64,000 bases of DNA from NCBI RefSeq assembly GCF_009793335.1, contig NZ_WING01000001.1:3968001-4032000 (forward strand), given 5' to 3'. Of the stretch, positions 8,082 to 17,254 are shown one piece after another (within the stretch, counting starts at the first letter, position 1; each line of letters opens with the position of its first letter). The position numbers and the translations under genes are program-made. Source of the stretch: Actinomadura sp. J1-007 (GTDB taxonomy: Bacteria; Actinomycetota; Actinomycetes; Streptosporangiales; Streptosporangiaceae). The notes under the pieces were generated by a model. The model did no database searches and was not told where the DNA came from. It saw nothing but the letters and a program-made list of their open reading frames with translations.

Positions 8082-8294
8082 TCAACCCGCGCGACCCCGG
8101 ACGTCGTCGCTCCCGGCCGGGGCCCGGCCCGCGGCGGCCGCCGCGAGACCGCGGTCGGCCGCGGCCGACACGAGCCGTTCACGCAGGCCCGCGCGGAACT
8201 CCGGGTCCGGCGCCGCCTCGCTCGCCCGCAGTCCCGTGAACGGGTTGCGCTCCTCCCGCGAGATCCTCCCGGTGACCCTGCACACCTTCATCAT
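8082..8294 (-). CDS. Short ORF, possible truncated anti-sigma factor N-terminus
   Basis: 70-residue frame from ATG 8294 placed directly downstream of the BldN-like sigma gene, where Streptomyces has the anti-sigma gene rsbN. It contains APDPEFRAGLRERLVSAAADR, similar to the N-terminal 'DPEFR..LR.RLV' signature of DUF5667-type anti-sigma proteins, but stops 15 bases before the next gene, so no room remains for a membrane segment or sensor domain. Either a remnant or an unrelated small protein; the family assignment is tentative. Confidence 0.4.
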   Translation of the reverse strand: MMKVCRVTGRISREERNPFTGLRASEAAPDPEFRAGLRERLVSAAADRGLAAAAAGRAPAGSDDVRGRAG

Positions 8295-8491
8295 GCCGTC
8301 GGCCCCCAACGTTCTCCCCGCACGCGCGGACGGTGCCGGTGGCACGGCCGCGCGCACGCTCCCTGCCCGCAAGAACGAGCCGGACGCGGCCGGGGTTACG
8401 GCCCGACCCCGATTGGACGTTCCAGCGGGCGATGCCCGGACCTCGGGGCCGGAACGGAGCGGCGCCGGACGCCGAGCGGGACGGCCGGGGG

Positions 8492-9138
8492 TCAGGCGCG
8501 CAGGTCGTCGGGGAGCATCCGGGCGAGGGAGCGGACGGCCCGGTACTGGAGGGCCTTGATCGCGCCGGTCTTCTTGCCCATCACCAGCGCCGTCTCCGCC
8601 ACCGTGAGGCCGTGCAGGAACCGCAGCACCACGCACTCCTGCTGCTCGGAGCCCAGCCGGCGGACGGCGGTGAGCAGCGTGCGGTGCGTCATCGAGTCGA
8701 TCACGGCCCGTTCGGGCCCTCCTGGGGGCGGCCCGGCTCCAGCGTCTCGGCGGTGCTGATCTCCAGCCGGTACCGGCTGGACTTGAAGTGGTCGGCGACG
8801 AGGTTGCGGGCGATCGTGACGAGCCAGGCCCCGAAGTCCTTGCCCTGCCAGTTGAAGTCGCTCATCCGGCGCAGCGCCCGCAGGAACGTCTCGCTGGTGA
8901 TGTCCTCGGTCAGCGAGTGCGTCCCGACCCGGTAGTAGACGTACCGGTAGACCAGCTCGACGTAGTGGTCGTAGAGGAGTCCGAACGCGTCGGCGTCGCC
9001 GTCCCGCGCGCGCAGGACCAGGGCCTTCACGGTCTCCGCCTGGTCCGCCGCCGGCCCGGCCGCCCGCCCGATTGGACCGGTCCGCCGGGAGCGCCGCGGG
9101 AACGGGACGACCCGTGCGTCGAGGGTCAGGCTGCTCAT
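8492..9138 (-). CDS. bldN: ECF sigma factor, BldN-like, frame interrupted between regions 2 and 4
   Basis: RNA polymerase sigma-70 family factor resembling Streptomyces BldN. Region 2 is complete in the first frame: LLYDHYVELVYRYVYYRVG, LTEDITSETFLRALR, WQGKDFGAWLVTIARNLV, DHFKSSRYR. This frame stops at 8701. Region 4 lies in the next frame: RRLGSEQQECVVLRFLHG, LTVAETALVMGKKTGAIKAL, YRAVRSLARMLPDDLRA. Reading backwards in that frame gives GPERAVIDSMTHR, so one missing base near 8715 explains the break; alternatively the GTGA overlap at 8701-8704 would allow a split sigma factor. ATG 9138 has GAGGAG 7 bases upstream. Synteny with bdtA, bS22, rex and hemA supports the BldN identity. Confidence 0.75.
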
Positions 9139-9187
9139 GCAGTTCTCCTCGGGGCGTGCGCGACCTCCGGCGGGATCTGCCACTCTA

Positions 9188-9203
9188 GATACCGCCAGGT
9201 ATC
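9188..9203. promoter_or_regulatory. Palindrome GATACC-GCCA-GGTATC between sigma gene and divergent membrane gene
   Basis: Perfect 6-base arms in the 160-base divergent region, about 50 bases upstream of the sigma-factor start. It does not match the BldD box. Could be an operator or hairpin; no regulator can be named. Confidence 0.3.
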
Positions 9204-9298
9204 GCAGGCAATGGTGTGCCGTGGGCGAAGTGCCGGGACGGCCCGGTTCGGGGGAGCGGTTACCCCTCACCCCCTCGCATCGGGCACCATGGGGCGCG

Positions 9299-10686
9299 AT
9301 GGTCGACGGAGTTCTCGCGCTGCTGGCGACCCTGGGTGCCTTAGTGGCCACGGGGTTGCTGGTCTCGCGCGCCTACAAGGACCGGCTGCTCTACCTGATC
9401 GCCTGGTCCCTCACCCTGGTCGGGCTCTCGCTGGCGCTGGCCGCGATGACGCTCGGCTTCTTCCTCGGCTACAGCGGCCCGCTGTTTCGCGTCATGGAGA
9501 TCGGCGCGGCGATGATCGGGCCGGTCTGGCTGGCCCTCGGCATGATCGAGCTGATCGCCCGGTACGTGCAGGTCCGGTTCGCCGCCTGGCTGTTCGCGGT
9601 CTCCTACACCGTGGTCGCCCTGGTCATCCTGGTGCTCGACCCGCTCAAGGCGTCGCTGACCAAGAGCCTGCCGAAGCCCGGCGACACCTACGACGCGCTG
9701 CCGCTGCTGCTGATCGACGGCGCGCACGTGGTCGCGGTCATCGCCCTGATGGGCTGCGCGGGCGTGACCGCCTGGCTCGCGAGCAAGCAGGACCGCGAGG
9801 CCGCCGAGCTGCTGATCCCGATCGCGCTGGTCGCCCTCGCCGGGGTGCTGGTGGTGAGCGGCACCCGCGGGTTCCTGCCGGGCCCGCTCGCCGTGATCGC
9901 GCTCGGCGCCGCCACCGGGCTCGTCTGGTACGGCGCGATGCGCACGATCCCGGTGTACGACGAGGACGACTACGACGACGAGTACGGCGACGACTACGCC
10001 GGCGACCAGGCGGCCGGCTACGAGGAGCAGGGCTACGCCGCCCCGCCGCCGCCCGAGCCCGCCCCGCCGCCCGGCGCGCCGCCCGTCTCGCCCGCGACCA
10101 AGCGGGCGAGCTGCGCTTCCCCGAGCCGCAGGCCGAGGAGCTGCGCTTCCCCGAGCCGCCCGCGCCGACCACGGTCGACCGGGCCGCCGTCCCGGAGCCG
10201 TCCGTTCCCGCCGCCGCGGCCGCCCTGCCCGGCCTCCTGGGCGGCCTGCCCGGCGCCGGAGGCCCCGCGGGCGCCGGTGGCGCCGACCTGTCGTCCGCCT
10301 GCGGGCAGATCACGGTCTACACGCTGCTGGACGGCCGGGAGGAGGCGTTCGACCGGCTCGCCGACGACCTGGTGAACGGCGCCCGCACCGCCGAGCCCGA
10401 CACGGTGATCTTCGCCTGCCACGAGGTGGTCAACGCCCCCACGCAGCGGATCTTCTACCAGCTCTTCCGCGACGAGGCCGCGTTCGCCGCGCACCGGCGG
10501 CAGCCGCACCTGCGGCGCTTCCAGGCCGAGTCGCGCGGGCACGTCCTCGCCACCAACGTGATCGAGCTGAAGCTCGGCACGGCGAAGGTGCCCCCCGTGC
10601 CCCCCGGCCCGTCCGGACCGTCCGGGCCCAAGCCGCCCGCGTCCCCGTCGCCGTCCGCGACCGCGCCCGAGTACCCCGGGCGGTGA
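9299..10686 (+). CDS. Multi-spanning membrane protein fused to an ABM (quinol-monooxygenase-like) domain, frameshift near 10100
   Basis: From ATG 9299 about seven hydrophobic segments follow (LALLATLGALVATGLLV through LAVIALGAATGLVWYG), then an acidic/tyrosine-rich linker (DEDDYDDEYGDDY) and a proline-rich stretch. Near 10,100 the protein passes into the next frame, where ELRFPEP occurs twice, followed by a soluble domain ITVYTLLDGREEAFDRLADD ... FACHEVVNAPTQRIFYQLFRDEAAFAAHRRQPH typical of antibiotic-biosynthesis-monooxygenase (YgiN-type) ferredoxin folds. One missing base in the C/G-rich linker explains the switch. No start codon serves the second part alone. The stop overlaps the GTG of the glutaredoxin gene. 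Function unknown; a membrane-tethered ABM domain is unusual. Confidence 0.65.
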
Positions 10687-10991
10687 CCGTGCCCGCCCCG
10701 GACGACCCGTCCGCCCCGAACGGCCCGTCCCCGGCGGACAACATCGTGATCACGATGCTCGGCAAGCCCGGCTGCCACCTGTGCGACGACGCCCGCGCGG
10801 TCATCGAGCGGGTCGCCGCCGACCTCGGCGTCGCCTGGACCGAACGCGACATCACCCGGTCCGAGGCCGACACCCGCGAGTACTGGGAGCAGATCCCGGT
10901 CACGCTGATCAACGGCGTCCAGCACGACTTCTGGCGGGTGGACGAGGCGCGGCTGCGCGCCGCCGTCGCCGAATTGCGAAAGGCGAAGTGA
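10683..10991 (+). CDS. Glutaredoxin family protein (Rv0508 type)
   Basis: 102-residue thioredoxin-fold protein. The active site is KPGCHLCDDA (Cys-x-x-Cys, about residue 29), followed by the cis-Pro region EQIPVTLINGVQ and a terminal helix. DUF836/glutaredoxin-like proteins of this kind sit before rex/hemA in many actinobacteria, including Rv0508 before Rv0509 (hemA). The GTG start overlaps the preceding stop (GTGA). A thiol-disulfide role is expected but the partner is not known. Confidence 0.88.
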   Translation: MTVPAPDDPSAPNGPSPADNIVITMLGKPGCHLCDDARAVIERVAADLGVAWTERDITRSEADTREYWEQIPVTLINGVQHDFWRVDEARLRAAVAELRKAK

Positions 10992-11151
10992 GCCGCCCGC
11001 AATTACGGGGAAACACCGGGCGGGCGATGTCTCGTCAGTCACACCAGGACGCCCGGCAAGGCGCTCGCGACCGTCCACTGGTACGGCCCTTGACCTGGGG
11101 ATACAGGGTTTCTTAGGGCACCCTTTCCCAACGCCGAACCGGGGGGCGACT

Positions 11152-11169
11152 TTGTGCGCGTATTCACAA
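11152..11169. promoter_or_regulatory. Rex operator upstream of rex
   Basis: TTGTGCGCGTATTCACAA carries the Rex arms TTGTG/CACAA with 8 bases between, close to the family consensus TTGTGAANNNNTTCACAA. It overlaps a candidate promoter: TTGTGC as -35, 17 bases, then TAACCT at 11175-11180. Rex bound here would block its own transcription when NADH is low. The remaining 296-base gap also holds a TTGACC at 11090. Confidence 0.7.
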
Positions 11170-11287
11170 AGGCTTAACCTGGGGGGAGCCCTGGGGCGGC
11201 CGGGCCGCGGCTGACGCCCGGACCCGGCGAGCCGGGGCCAGGGGTTCTCGGGCCCCGCCCCTAGCGTCGAGCCCCGAAGAGCAGGCC

Positions 11288-12028
11288 GTGACATCTCGAC
11301 AGACCCGCCCCCGCGACCGCGCGGAACGCGGCATTCCGGAAGCCACCGTGGCGCGCCTGCCGGTGTACCTGCGGGCCCTGCACACCCTCCAGGAACGCGG
11401 GGTCGCCACCGTCTCGTCCGAGGAGCTCGCCGCCGCCGCCGGGGTCAACTCGGCCAAGCTCCGCAAGGACCTGTCGCACCTCGGCTCGTACGGCACGCGC
11501 GGCGTCGGCTACGAGGTCGAGTACCTCGTCTACCAGATCTCGCGCGAGCTCGGCCTCACCCAGGACTGGGTCGTGGCCATCATCGGCGTGGGTAACCTGG
11601 GCCGTGCGCTGGCCGGATACGGCGGGTTCGCCTCCCGCGGCTTCCGGGTGGCGGGCCTGCTCGACGCCGACGAGTCGATCGTCGGCCAGGAGATCGCCGG
11701 GATGACCGTCGAGAACATCGGCCGCCTGGAGGAGCTGATCGCCGAGCGCGGCGTGTCCATAGCCGTGATCGCGACGCCGGCCGCCGCCGCGCAGGGCGTG
11801 TGCGACCGGGTGGTCGCCGCCGGCGTGACGAGCGTCCTCAACTTCGCGCCGGTCGTGCTGTCGGTGCCCGACGGCGTGGACGTCCGCAAGGTCGACCTGT
11901 CCATCGAGCTCCAGATCCTGGCGTTCCACGAGCAGCGCAAGGCCGGCGGGCCGGGCGACTACGACGCGCTGGCGACCGGCGAGGCCCCGCCGGGCACCGC
12001 CCACTACGTCGAGGCGGTGGATCTGTGA
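11288..12028 (+). CDS. rex: Redox-sensing transcriptional repressor Rex
   Basis: 246-residue homodimeric NAD(H)-sensing repressor. N-terminal winged helix: ARLPVYLRALHTLQERG, then SSEELAAAAGVNSAKLRKDL (recognition helix) and LGSYGTRGVGYEVEYL; Rossmann NADH site IIGVGNLGRALAGYG; C-terminal swapped helix around VDLSIELQILAFHEQ. In Streptomyces Rex represses respiratory genes and itself, releasing DNA when NADH rises. GTG 11288 begins just after an AGAGCAG stretch. It heads the haem operon; a Rex site lies in its promoter and a second one upstream of the menJ-nuo block. Confidence 0.95.
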   Translation: MTSRQTRPRDRAERGIPEATVARLPVYLRALHTLQERGVATVSSEELAAAAGVNSAKLRKDLSHLGSYGTRGVGYEVEYLVYQISRELGLTQDWVVAIIGVGNLGRALAGYGGFASRGFRVAGLLDADESIVGQEIAGMTVENIGRLEELIAERGVSIAVIATPAAAAQGVCDRVVAAGVTSVLNFAPVVLSVPDGVDVRKVDLSIELQILAFHEQRKAGGPGDYDALATGEAPPGTAHYVEAVDL

Positions 12029-12164
12029 TCGGCGTGCGCGGGCCTCAAGGCGGGCGTGAGGCCGCCGCGGGACACTACAGGCCGAAGGGCCGCGGCAAGC
12101 CGCAGGGCCCCGGGAAGCCGGGGCGGGCAGGGCGCGTTGGGAACGAGCGGGAGGAACGGGTGCG

Positions 12165-13550
12165 ATGAGCGTCTTGGTGGTGGGGCTCAGCCATCGGAGC
12201 GCACCGGTGGCCCTGCTGGAGAAGGCCGCCGTGACCGGGGACGACCTGGTCAAGCTGCTGCACGCCGTGCACGACTCGCCGCACGTCGCCGAGGCCGCGA
12301 TCGTGTCGACCTGCAACCGGGTCGAGGTGTACGCGGTCGTCGACAAGTTCCACGGCGGCGTCTCGACGATCTCCGAGCTGCTGGCCCTGCACTCGGGCGT
12401 GCCGCTGGACGACCTGTCGCGGCACCTGTACGTGCACTACGAGGAACGCGCCATCCAGCACGCGTTCGCGGTGGCGTGCGGCCTGGAGTCGATGGTCGTC
12501 GGCGAGGGCCAGATCCTCGGCCAGATCCGGCAGGCGTTCCGGCTCGGCCAGGAGCAGGGCACCCTGGGCCGCGACCTGCACGACGTCCTCCAGCGGGCGC
12601 TGCGGGTCGGCAAGCGCGCCCACCACGAGACGGGCATCGACAAGGCCGGGGCGTCCCTGGTCAGCGTCGGCCTCCAGATCGCCGCCGCGCACCTCGGCCC
12701 GCTGGACGGCGCGCGCGCCCTCGTCGTCGGCGCCGGGTCGATGAGCTCGCTCGCCGCCGCGACGCTGAGCCGCGCCGGGGCCCGCGAGGTCGTGATCGCC
12801 AACCGGACGTTCGAGAAGGCCGAACGGCTCGCCGCGTCCCTCGACGTGCCGGCCCGCGCGATCGGGCTGGCCGAGCTGGACGGCGCGCTCGCGGGCGCCG
12901 ACCTGATCGTGTCGTGCACCGGGGCGACCGGGCTGGTCGTCACCGCCCCGCGGCTCGCCGCGCACGGCGCCGGCGCGGACGGGCGCCCGCGGTTCCTGCT
13001 CGACCTCGCGCTGCCGCACGACGTGGACCGCGCCGTCCGCGACCTGCCCGGCGTCGGCCTCGCCGGGCTGGACGAGCTGCGCACCGCCGAGGAGGCGGCC
13101 GAGGCGATCGGTCCCGAGGCGATCGGGGCCGTCCGCCGGATCGTGGCCGACGAGGTCGACGCGTTCCTCGGCGCCGCGCGCGCCGCCGCGGTGGCCCCTA
13201 CAGTGGTGGCGTTGCGCAGCAAGGCCGCCGACGTGGTGGACGCCGAGCTGGCCCGCCTCACCGGCAGGCTGCCCGAGCTGGACGAGCGGGCGCGCAAGGA
13301 GATCACCCAGACCGTTCGGCGCGTGGTGGACAAGCTCCTGCACGCGCCGACCGTACGGGTCAAGGAGCTCGCCGCGGCGCCGGGCGGCGACGCCTACGCC
13401 GACGCGCTGCGCGAGCTCTTCGACCTCGACCCGAAGGCCCCCGTGGCCGTCGCCCGCGCGGACCTGCGCGAAGGCGAGCCGCCGGGAGGCGTGCCGGGCG
13501 CCGCGTCCGGCGCGGCCGGCAGGCCGTGGGCCGAGGGGGAGCGGACGTGA
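12165..13550 (+). CDS. hemA: Glutamyl-tRNA reductase
   Basis: 461-residue NADPH enzyme reducing Glu-tRNA(Glu) to glutamate-1-semialdehyde, the first committed step of C5-pathway tetrapyrrole synthesis. Hallmarks: GLSHRSAPVALLEK, the catalytic Cys in STCNRVEVYA (about residue 50), GLESMVVGEGQILGQ, the NADPH site VVGAGSMSSLAA with VIANRTFEKAE, and a C-terminal dimerisation helix. GGAGG lies 9 bases before the ATG. Followed in the same direction by hemC, hemD and hemB; HemL, the next enzyme, is encoded about 6 kb downstream outside the operon. Confidence 0.96.
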   Translation: MSVLVVGLSHRSAPVALLEKAAVTGDDLVKLLHAVHDSPHVAEAAIVSTCNRVEVYAVVDKFHGGVSTISELLALHSGVPLDDLSRHLYVHYEERAIQHAFAVACGLESMVVGEGQILGQIRQAFRLGQEQGTLGRDLHDVLQRALRVGKRAHHETGIDKAGASLVSVGLQIAAAHLGPLDGARALVVGAGSMSSLAAATLSRAGAREVVIANRTFEKAERLAASLDVPARAIGLAELDGALAGADLIVSCTGATGLVVTAPRLAAHGAGADGRPRFLLDLALPHDVDRAVRDLPGVGLAGLDELRTAEEAAEAIGPEAIGAVRRIVADEVDAFLGAARAAAVAPTVVALRSKAADVVDAELARLTGRLPELDERARKEITQTVRRVVDKLLHAPTVRVKELAAAPGGDAYADALRELFDLDPKAPVAVARADLREGEPPGGVPGAASGAAGRPWAEGERT

Positions 13551-13599
13551 ACGACGACGGGCGGGAGCACACCTCGCCCACACCGAGCGGAGCGAGGCT

Positions 13600-14523
13600 G
13601 TGAGCAACACTGGACGCGGGGGGCCGCTGCGGCTCGGGACGCGCAGGAGCCTGCTGGCGATGACCCAGTCCGGCCTGGTCGCCGACGCATTGTCGCAGCG
13701 TACGGGGCATGCCGTGGAGCTGGTCGGGGTAACGACCGAAGGTGATGTCTCCAAGGCGCTGCTCGCCCAGATCGGCGGCACCGGCGTGTTCGTCAACGCC
13801 CTGCGCGACAGCCTGCTGGCCGGCGAGGTGGACTTCGCGGTGCACTCGCTGAAGGACCTGCCGACCGGCCCCGCCGACGGGATCGCGCTCGCCGCGACCC
13901 CGCCCCGCGACGACCCGCGCGACGTCCTGTGCGGGCCGTCCAAGCTGGCCGACCTGCCGCGCGGGGCCCGCGTCGGCACCGGTTCGCCGCGCCGCATCGC
14001 GCAGCTGCGCGCCCTGCGGCCCGACCTGGAGGTCGTGCCGATCCGCGGCAACGCCGACACCCGCCTGCGCAAGGTCGCCGACGGCGAGCTCGACGCGGTG
14101 GTGCTGGCGCACGCGGGGCTGCGCCGCCTCGGCCGCCTCGACGCGGTCGCCGAGATCTTCGAGCCCGACCAGATGCTGCCGGCCCCCGGGCAGGGCGCCC
14201 TCGCGCTCGAATGCCGGTCCGACCGGCCGGAGCTGCGTGACCTGCTTGGAACGGTCGACGACCCGATGACCAGGGCCGCCGTCACCGCCGAGCGCACGGT
14301 CCTCGCCGTGCTTGAGGGGGGTTGCTCCGCTCCCGTGGGAACATACGCTGCCGAAGTAGAACAGAAGCTGCACCTGACGGCGACCGTCGCCGCGTTCGAC
14401 GGGAGCCGCCAGGTACGGCTGTCCGCAAGCGGCCACCCAGAGCGGGCCGAGGAGATCGGACGCGATCTCGCGCGCCGGCTGCTCGCCCAGGGGGCCGACC
14501 AGTTGATGGGGGAGCGAGATTGA
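13600..14523 (+). CDS. hemC: Hydroxymethylbilane synthase (porphobilinogen deaminase)
   Basis: 307-residue cytosolic enzyme that joins four porphobilinogens into hydroxymethylbilane. Seen: LRLGTRRSLLAMTQ, HSLKDLPT (catalytic region), RDDPRDVL, VGTGSPRRIAQL, IRGNADTRLRKV, LPAPGQGALALE, and the dipyrromethane-cofactor Cys in LEGGCSAPVG. GTG start with GAGCGAGG upstream. Its stop overlaps the TTG start of hemD, so translation is coupled. Confidence 0.96.
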   Translation: MSNTGRGGPLRLGTRRSLLAMTQSGLVADALSQRTGHAVELVGVTTEGDVSKALLAQIGGTGVFVNALRDSLLAGEVDFAVHSLKDLPTGPADGIALAATPPRDDPRDVLCGPSKLADLPRGARVGTGSPRRIAQLRALRPDLEVVPIRGNADTRLRKVADGELDAVVLAHAGLRRLGRLDAVAEIFEPDQMLPAPGQGALALECRSDRPELRDLLGTVDDPMTRAAVTAERTVLAVLEGGCSAPVGTYAAEVEQKLHLTATVAAFDGSRQVRLSASGHPERAEEIGRDLARRLLAQGADQLMGERD

Positions 14524-16148
14524 GCCCCGCTAGCCAGAGCCCGGCCGCGGCCGCCGCCGGGAAGACCGGGGGAGCGTCCCCCGGCGGGCGCGACGCCGCC
14601 GCCATGGGCACCGTCGTGTTCGTCGGCCTCGGGCCCGGTGACCCCGGGCTGCTGACGCTGCGCGCCGCCGCCGCGATCGGCCGCGCCGACACCGTCGTCG
14701 TGCGCCGCGACGCCGTCCACCCCGAGTTCCTTTCGCACGCCCGCGCGGACGCCGAGATCGTCGACACCGCCGAGGGCGACCCGGCCCGGCAGGCCGCGAA
14801 GGCCGCCAAGGCCGGGCGCGCCGTCGTCCGGCTGTTCCAGGGCGACCCCGCGCTCGGCTGCGACCTCGCGAGCGAGGCCGCCGCGCTGGCCAAGGCCGGC
14901 GTGCCGTTCGAGGTCGTCCCCGGAGTCTCGTCGATCACCGCGGTGCCCGCGTACGCGGGCATCCCGCTGACCGACGCCAAGCACCGCGAGGTGCGCGTCG
15001 TGGACGCCTCCGAGGGCGGCGTCGACTGGGAGCGGTTCGCCGCCCCGGACGTCACCCTCGTGATCCACGGCGCCGAGGGGACGGTCGCCGAGGTCGCCAA
15101 GGGCCTGGTCGCGGCCGGCCGCGCCGACGCCACCCCGGCCGCGATGATCAGCCTCGGCAGCACCACCGAGCAGGAGACCGTGGTCTCCACCCTCCAGCGC
15201 CTCGCGCCCGACACCAAGGGCATGGAGGCGCCCGCGACGATCATCGTCGGGGACGTGGTGAACTGGCACGCCAAGCTGGCGTGGTTCGAGACCAAGCCGC
15301 TGTTCGGGTGGCGGGTGCTCGTGCCGCGCACCAAGGAGCAGGCCGCCTCGCTGTCGGAGCAGCTCACCGGCTACGGCGCCGTCCCCGACGAGGTGCCGAC
15401 CATCTCGGTCGAGCCGCCGCGCACGCCCCAGCAGATGGAACGGGCCGTCAAGGGCCTGGTCACCGGCCGGTACGAGTGGGTGGTGTTCACCTCCACCAAC
15501 GCCGTGCGGGCCGTCCGGGAGAAGTTCTCCGACTACGGCCTCGACGCCCGCGCGTTCGCCGGGCTCAAGGTCGCGGCCGTCGGGGAGCAGACGTCCAGGG
15601 CGCTGGTGGAGTTCGGCGTGCAGCCCGACCTCGTCCCGACCGGGCAGCAGTCCGGCGAGGGCCTGGTCGAGGTCTGGCCGCCGTACGACGAGGACCTCGA
15701 CCCGATCAACCGGGTGCTGCTGCCGCGCGCCGACATCGCCACCGACACGCTGATCGCCGGGCTGACCCGGCTCGGCTGGGAGTGCGAGGACGTCACGGCG
15801 TACCGGACGGTCCGGGCCGCGCCGCCGCCCGCGCCGATCCGCGAGGCGATCAAGGGCGGCGGGTTCGACGCGGTGCTGTTCACCTCGTCCTCGACGGTGA
15901 AGAACCTGATCGGCATCGCGGGCAAGCCGCACAACGTCACGGTGATCGCGGTGATCGGGCCGCAGACCGCCAAGACGGCCGAGGAGTACGGGCTGCGGGT
16001 CGACGTGATGGCCGACAAACCGTCCGTATCGGCGCTCGCCGAGGCCCTCGCCGAGTACGGTGCGAGGCGGAGGGCGGCCCAGATCGAGGCGGGGGACCCG
16101 CTGCGCAAGCCCAGCCAGATGCGCCGGGGCGCCCGCCGCCGCAAGTAG
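14520..16148 (+). CDS. hemD: Fused uroporphyrinogen-III C-methyltransferase / uroporphyrinogen-III synthase
   Basis: 542-residue fusion. The N-terminal SUMT/CobA-type domain (about 30-265) shows VGLGPGDPGLLTLRAA, VVRLFQGDPALGCD, EVVPGVSSITAVPAYAG and ATIIVGDVV. The C-terminal HemD domain (about 275-515) begins GWRVLVPRTKEQAASL and has VVFTSTNAVRAV and VLFTSSSTVKNL. Together they close hydroxymethylbilane to uroporphyrinogen III and methylate it toward sirohaem or cobalamin. TTG 14520 is chosen: GGGGGAG is 5 bases upstream and it overlaps the hemC stop (TTGA); ATG 14604 has no such site. A basic tail RRGARRRK ends the protein. Confidence 0.92.
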   Translation: MSPASQSPAAAAAGKTGGASPGGRDAAAMGTVVFVGLGPGDPGLLTLRAAAAIGRADTVVVRRDAVHPEFLSHARADAEIVDTAEGDPARQAAKAAKAGRAVVRLFQGDPALGCDLASEAAALAKAGVPFEVVPGVSSITAVPAYAGIPLTDAKHREVRVVDASEGGVDWERFAAPDVTLVIHGAEGTVAEVAKGLVAAGRADATPAAMISLGSTTEQETVVSTLQRLAPDTKGMEAPATIIVGDVVNWHAKLAWFETKPLFGWRVLVPRTKEQAASLSEQLTGYGAVPDEVPTISVEPPRTPQQMERAVKGLVTGRYEWVVFTSTNAVRAVREKFSDYGLDARAFAGLKVAAVGEQTSRALVEFGVQPDLVPTGQQSGEGLVEVWPPYDEDLDPINRVLLPRADIATDTLIAGLTRLGWECEDVTAYRTVRAAPPPAPIREAIKGGGFDAVLFTSSSTVKNLIGIAGKPHNVTVIAVIGPQTAKTAEEYGLRVDVMADKPSVSALAEALAEYGARRRAAQIEAGDPLRKPSQMRRGARRRK

Positions 16149-16215
16149 CCAAGCCCGTCAACGCACGGATGCCACCGCCGCGGCCCCGACGGGGGCCGCG
16201 GAGGGAGAAGGGGTC

Positions 16216-17202
16216 ATGTCTGCTCAGTTCCCCGCCGCACGGCCGCGGCGGCTGCGGCGCACGCCCGCGATGCGCCGGATGGTCGCCGAGACGCGGCTCG
16301 ACCCGGCCGAGCTGGTCCTGCCGATGTTCGTCAAGGAGGGCATCGACGAGCCGAGCCCGATCGGCTCGATGCCGGGCGTGTTCCAGCACACCCGCGACAG
16401 CCTGCGCAAGGCCGCGCACGAGGCGGTCGAGGCCGGGGTCGGCGGCCTGATCCTGTTCGGCATCCCGGCGGTCAAGGACGGCACCGGCTCGGCGGCCGAC
16501 GACCCGGACGGGATCGTCCAGCTCGCGGTGCGCGACCTGAACGCCGACCTCGGCGACTCGACCGTGATCATGACCGACCTGTGCCTGGACGAGTACACCG
16601 ACCACGGGCACTGCGGCGTGCTGACCGGCTCCGGCGAGATCGACAACGACGCGACGCTGGAGCGGTACGCCTCGATCGCGGTCGCCCAGGCCGCCGCCGG
16701 CTCGGCCGTCCTCGGCCCGTCCGGCATGATGGACGGCCAGGTCGGCGTGGTCCGCGACGCCCTCGACGGCGCCGGCCACACCGACGTCGCGATCATGGGC
16801 TACTCGGTGAAGTACGCCTCGGCCTACTACGGCCCGTTCCGGGACGCCGCGGAGTGCGCGCCGCAGTTCGGCGACCGGTCCTCGCACCAGCAGGACCCGG
16901 GCAACGCCGACGAGTCGCTGCGCGAGGTGTTCCTCGACCTGGACGAGGGCGCCGACATGGTCATGGTCAAGCCCGCCGGGGCCTACCTGGACGTGGTGCG
17001 GCGGGTCCGCGACGCGGTCGAGGTGCCGGTCGCGGCGTACCAGGTCAGCGGCGAGTACTCGATGATCGAGGCGGCGGCGGAGAAGGGCTGGCTCGACCGC
17101 GAGCGCACCATCATGGAGTCGCTGCTGTCGATCCGCCGCGCGGGCGCCGACATCGTGCTGACCTACTGGGCCACCGAGGTGGCCCGCCGCCTCGCCCGCT
17201 GA
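16216..17202 (+). CDS. hemB: Delta-aminolevulinic acid dehydratase (porphobilinogen synthase)
   Basis: 328-residue enzyme condensing two 5-aminolevulinates. Motifs: RPRRLRRTPAMRRMVAET, LVLPMFVKEG, the metal loop region TDLCLDEYTDHGHCG, the Schiff-base lysines in MGYSVKYASAYYGPFR and MVMVKPAGAYLD, and YQVSGEYSMI. The cysteine-poor loop (DLCLDEYTDHGHCG) resembles the Mg-type actinobacterial enzymes. GGGAGAAGGGG precedes the ATG. Last gene of the rex-hem operon. Confidence 0.96.
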   Translation: MSAQFPAARPRRLRRTPAMRRMVAETRLDPAELVLPMFVKEGIDEPSPIGSMPGVFQHTRDSLRKAAHEAVEAGVGGLILFGIPAVKDGTGSAADDPDGIVQLAVRDLNADLGDSTVIMTDLCLDEYTDHGHCGVLTGSGEIDNDATLERYASIAVAQAAAGSAVLGPSGMMDGQVGVVRDALDGAGHTDVAIMGYSVKYASAYYGPFRDAAECAPQFGDRSSHQQDPGNADESLREVFLDLDEGADMVMVKPAGAYLDVVRRVRDAVEVPVAAYQVSGEYSMIEAAAEKGWLDRERTIMESLLSIRRAGADIVLTYWATEVARRLAR

Positions 17203-17254
17203 ACGGGCGGTCCGCGCGCTCCCGGGTCCGGTGACGTACCGTGACCGCAGGAGT

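Noticed and set aside
12075..15932. A very long open frame on the minus strand opposite hemA-hemC-hemD
   Set aside because: It is antisense to four well-conserved enzymes, rich in Arg/Gly/Ala, and its existence follows from scarce stop codons in ~73 % GC DNA.
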